Shown here in pieces: positions 20,903 through 23,373 of a DNA stretch of 23,373 nucleotides. The notes under the pieces were generated by a model. That model was not told the DNA's origin, searched no databases, and saw only the letters and a list, made by a program, of their open reading frames with translations. The stretch spans positions 63,851 through 87,223 of the forward strand of contig DJJW01000074.1 in assembly GCA_002434335.1 (NCBI GenBank), given 5' to 3'. This DNA is from Lachnoclostridium sp. UBA6558 (lineage in GTDB: Bacteria; Bacillota; Clostridia; Lachnospirales; Lachnospiraceae). A program made the position numbers and the translations under genes. The first letter of the stretch is position 1; every line of letters starts with the position of its first letter.

Positions 20903-23182
20903 TTATTGCTTTATGGTTACATCTTCTAATCCGTATTTCTTAAGATGCTCTTTTAAATTGGCTTCCATAATCTTTTGAAATTCAGTATTATTGCTATAGT
21001 CTACAATAATCTTATCAGCTAACCCTGGTATCTCCTTATTGGATTCGGGGGTTGTGCAGAAATCTCTGATGGATGTATTAAAGTAGCTTCCATCCCCAGC
21101 TTCCTCATATTTTTCCTGATAATAATTGCCATCAGCGTTCTTACGGTAGGTGATTGCAACCGGAATTATACTACTGCCGTTGACAGATAGATTTAAACCA
21201 TAGAGACTGTAATAGGAATAGGATATGGTTGCAAAGACCTTAATTCTGGTACCTTCTGAATAATAATCCCAAATATATGGAGCAAGGATGAGAAAACCTA
21301 ACTCCTTGTTTTTATGCATTTCTGTTTCCGATTCGTATACAAGCTTTAGAATTGGATTTTCTCCTTCATAAGTATAATTTGGAAGGGCGGCTGCAGGTAT
21401 AATCTTAAGTGTACGGAACCACTCCGTTGGTGTAAGACTGGCAGCAGCGGAATTTGATCTGTCTCCGAGGATTTCGTTGCTTAGCAGCATCATTAGTTCA
21501 GCTTTTAAAGTATCACCCTCACCCTTTTGGAAGCAGGTCAGCATATAAGAAAGAGCTGCGTCGCCGTATTTTAAGATGTTCTCATATTCCAAAGGATATT
21601 TATCAATAATCTTTTGTACGACTAAGGCAGTGTTACTATAGGGAAGAGGTGTAGAAAGCATAATTTCTAAATTATCCTCAACCACTTGTGCTGTATTTAA
21701 ATTTGGCTGCAGCAGATATGAAAGAATCATATAGTCCTTTAGGGAGAGTGGAATCTGATTGCCTGATTTTCCTATTTGTATATAAGCATTGCCTTCCTTT
21801 GAAAAAACGTAATAATCTTTAGCAGAATCCTCTGAGGTTGCAGTTAGTCGATAATAACGGTCCAAAAGTTCCGGGTCAGTACCTGGTCTGTAATAGGAAA
21901 TAGCAGATAGCTGCAAGATTAGCCTGTTTAAATAATCTATTGTTTCGTCAGAGATTAATATTGTAACATCTACTGGATGTGCACCTTCTAATCTATTAAA
22001 AGAAGTTATTTGATAGGTGGTTGTACCAATGTTATCCGTATTAATTGAATCCTTCTTTTGTTCTGAATGCTGACTAAAATTATTCTCTAAATTATCAGAA
22101 CTGCTATCAGGTATGGGTTCAGCAGTTACAGCAGTAGCCTCAGAGATATCCTGACTAGATTCTGATTGCTCTTTTGTTATTTTATCGATGTCTGTTTTGT
22201 TATCATGTTTGGGATTTGTAAGCAACGTAACAGCAATCAGTAATATAATTGTCACTGAAACAGAGGTAATCCAAAGAACAGGTCGCTTATAAGATAATAT
22301 ATTTTTTACTCTTCTTTTCAAACCGGTCTCTCCAAAAGCTAAGGGAGTGATGAGATAAGATTTAAGGGATTTTTTTCTGCAGCTCATTTGAAAAAGAGAT
22401 GTTGAATAAGCTGCTTTGATTTCCTCACCCATTATTTTTATCACCGCTTCATCGCAGCTCATTTCCATATCTCGTTCCATAAGCCGGAAGGAAATCCAGA
22501 CCAGTGGATTAAACCAATGAATGCATAAGGCAATATGCCACAGCAGTTTGAGAAAATGATCGAACCTCTTAATATGGGTTTGTTCATGAAGAATAATATA
22601 TTCCTTTTCCGCTTCTGAAAGGTTAGCCGGCAAGTATATTTTAGGTGAAATAATGCCATATACGAAAGGTGAGGTTAAAGCTTCGGCAGTGTAGATATTA
22701 TCCTTTACACGGCAGGCCGTACGAAGGATTAACTTTAAACGCAGCGCCGAGAAGCTTCCTGTTAGCAGCAGCAGACCCATACCAATACACCAGAGAAGCT
22801 CAGTAAGAAACATCAGAAACTGCATGGGATTAATGCTGGCATATGGTGTGGCCGCTGGCAGGCTCTGGTTCACGGTAGCAGTTACAGGGGGAATATAGAG
22901 ATTAACCTCAGGGGTTTCCTGATAACCAATGTTATAAGGAACAGGCTCCATAACGGAAGCTGTATTGCTCTCCTTTGCGTGCAGGTTGAAGATGCTAACA
23001 GAGCTTTCTATGGTTACCGGACATAAGAGCCGGAACAATACGAAAAACCATAGAGCATAAGAGAACACCTTCGGAAGCTTTTTGAAGAAAATACGGATAA
23101 AAAGGACCGTGAAGATTACCACAGAAGAAGTAATGGACATATTAAGGATAATATGAAACAGAGATTTATGAAAAATTGACAT
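20903..23182 (-). CDS. M56 family (BlaR1/MecR1-like) membrane peptidase with novel extracellular domain
   Basis: 759 residues. Membrane spans at about 12-33, 39-58, 121-145 and 302-322 enclose the M56 peptidase: HEQTH (199-203) is the zinc HExxH, NPLVW (225-229) and ERDMEMSCDEAV (236-247) supply the remaining conserved site. As in BlaR1, it should sense a signal outside and cleave or inactivate the BlaI-type repressor encoded just upstream. Residues 325-759 face outward: a Ser/Asp/Thr-rich linker, then about 370 residues without the S-x-x-K/S-x-N/K-T-G triad of penicillin-binding sensors. BlaR1 proteins are usually near 600 residues. GGGGAGG eleven bases before the ATG supports the start. The signal is unknown; antimicrobial peptides or wall stress are possible. 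Confidence 0.87.
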   Translation of the reverse strand: MSIFHKSLFHIILNMSITSSVVIFTVLFIRIFFKKLPKVFSYALWFFVLFRLLCPVTIESSVSIFNLHAKESNTASVMEPVPYNIGYQETPEVNLYIPPVTATVNQSLPAATPYASINPMQFLMFLTELLWCIGMGLLLLTGSFSALRLKLILRTACRVKDNIYTAEALTSPFVYGIISPKIYLPANLSEAEKEYIILHEQTHIKRFDHFLKLLWHIALCIHWFNPLVWISFRLMERDMEMSCDEAVIKIMGEEIKAAYSTSLFQMSCRKKSLKSYLITPLAFGETGLKRRVKNILSYKRPVLWITSVSVTIILLIAVTLLTNPKHDNKTDIDKITKEQSESSQDISEATAVTAEPIPDSSSDNLENNFSQHSEQKKDSINTDNIGTTTYQITSFNRLEGAHPVDVTILISDETIDYLNRLILQLSAISYYRPGTDPELLDRYYRLTATSEDSAKDYYVFSKEGNAYIQIGKSGNQIPLSLKDYMILSYLLQPNLNTAQVVEDNLEIMLSTPLPYSNTALVVQKIIDKYPLEYENILKYGDAALSYMLTCFQKGEGDTLKAELMMLLSNEILGDRSNSAAASLTPTEWFRTLKIIPAAALPNYTYEGENPILKLVYESETEMHKNKELGFLILAPYIWDYYSEGTRIKVFATISYSYYSLYGLNLSVNGSSIIPVAITYRKNADGNYYQEKYEEAGDGSYFNTSIRDFCTTPESNKEIPGLADKIIVDYSNNTEFQKIMEANLKEHLKKYGLEDVTIKQ

Positions 23183-23203
23183 TCAGTTCTTTACCTCCCC
23201 TAA

Positions 23204-23373
23204 TTATTTCATCTTATAACGGTCAATGAGTTCTTTGATTTCGTTTGCCTCTTTCTCCGACAGACTGCCATTTCCAAGAAAGGCTGTGATAAACCGGGGC
23301 AAGGAGCCGCCAAAGCTCTTCTCCATTACTTCACGGCTTTCATATTGTTCAACTTCTTCCCGCTTGACCAGTG
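23204..23373 (-). CDS. BlaI/MecI/CopY family repressor, C-terminal fragment cut by window end
   Basis: Only the last 56 residues are in the window. VKREEVEQYESREVMEKSFGGSLPRFITAFLGNGSLSEKEANEIKELIDRY is the typical C-terminal dimerisation region of the Penicillinase_R family (S-F-x-G-S-x-x-x-F-x-x-x-F followed by an L-S-x-x-E-x-x-E-L-x-x-L type helix). The stop codon lies 21 bases before the start of the M56 gene, so the two form an operon, the standard repressor/antirepressor pair. The DNA-binding half and the operator lie beyond the window. Confidence 0.88.
   Translation of the reverse strand, partial: LVKREEVEQYESREVMEKSFGGSLPRFITAFLGNGSLSEKEANEIKELIDRYKMK

Overview
The window is AT-rich, uses strong AGGAGG-type ribosome binding sites, carries many intrinsic terminators, and encodes a modular GH9 cellulase fragment, BlaI/M56, CsoR, HxlR and MerR regulators. 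All of this points to a cellulolytic Firmicute, most likely a Lachnospiraceae/Clostridium relative such as the Lachnoclostridium phytofermentans/Anaerocolumna group. The assignment is an inference from gene content, not from a marker gene. No rRNA, tRNA, CRISPR array, transposase or integrase was recognised.

Layout. 1-1848 is the 3' part of a secreted GH9 endoglucanase (GH9-CBM3c-X2-X2-CBM3), closed by a strong terminator. 2236-3171 is a PfkB-type 1-phosphofructokinase. 3451-7124 is a run of small, separately translated accessory enzymes on the + strand: YfcE-like phosphodiesterase, class I methyltransferase, NTF2-like protein, a short P-loop protein that looks truncated, a GNAT acetyltransferase and an alpha/beta hydrolase. 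7185-9057 (minus) is a Crp/Fnr regulator followed by an ion-transporter-superfamily permease. It is separated from a + strand cupin gene (9595) by 537 bases that hold a 14-bp tandem repeat and a palindrome with divergent promoter-like boxes. 9948-11139 is a divergent HxlR regulator/nitroreductase pair with a perfect operator-like dyad between them. 11426-13068 (minus) is a creatininase-family gene coupled to a MerR gene, driven by a MerR-type promoter with a 20-bp spacer.

13349-14753 is a two-gene operon: an excisionase-type HTH protein and a DUF4180-GNAT fusion. 14908-16289 is a major-facilitator efflux pump preceded by an apparent translational attenuator: an 8-codon leader peptide (MMILRPPR) and four mutually exclusive RNA segments, the last containing the pump's Shine-Dalgarno. 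16326-19761 is a copper-type circuit: CsoR with its own operator, and a P1B ATPase whose consensus promoter carries one CsoR-like dyad inside its spacer and another just downstream. An uncharacterised TIR/deoxyribosyltransferase-like protein and a small divergent ORF lie between them. 20044-20664 is uridine kinase. 20903-23373 (minus) is a BlaI-type repressor (partial) followed by an M56 (BlaR1/MecR1-like) membrane peptidase whose extracellular sensor is not recognisably penicillin-binding.

Taken together this is a chromosomal accessory region rich in self-contained stress and drug-response modules (regulator plus effector). Five of them (HxlR, MerR, CsoR, BlaI/M56 and the attenuator) can be partly read from the DNA itself. 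The most interesting signal is the leader-peptide attenuator before the MFS gene at 14992-15095.
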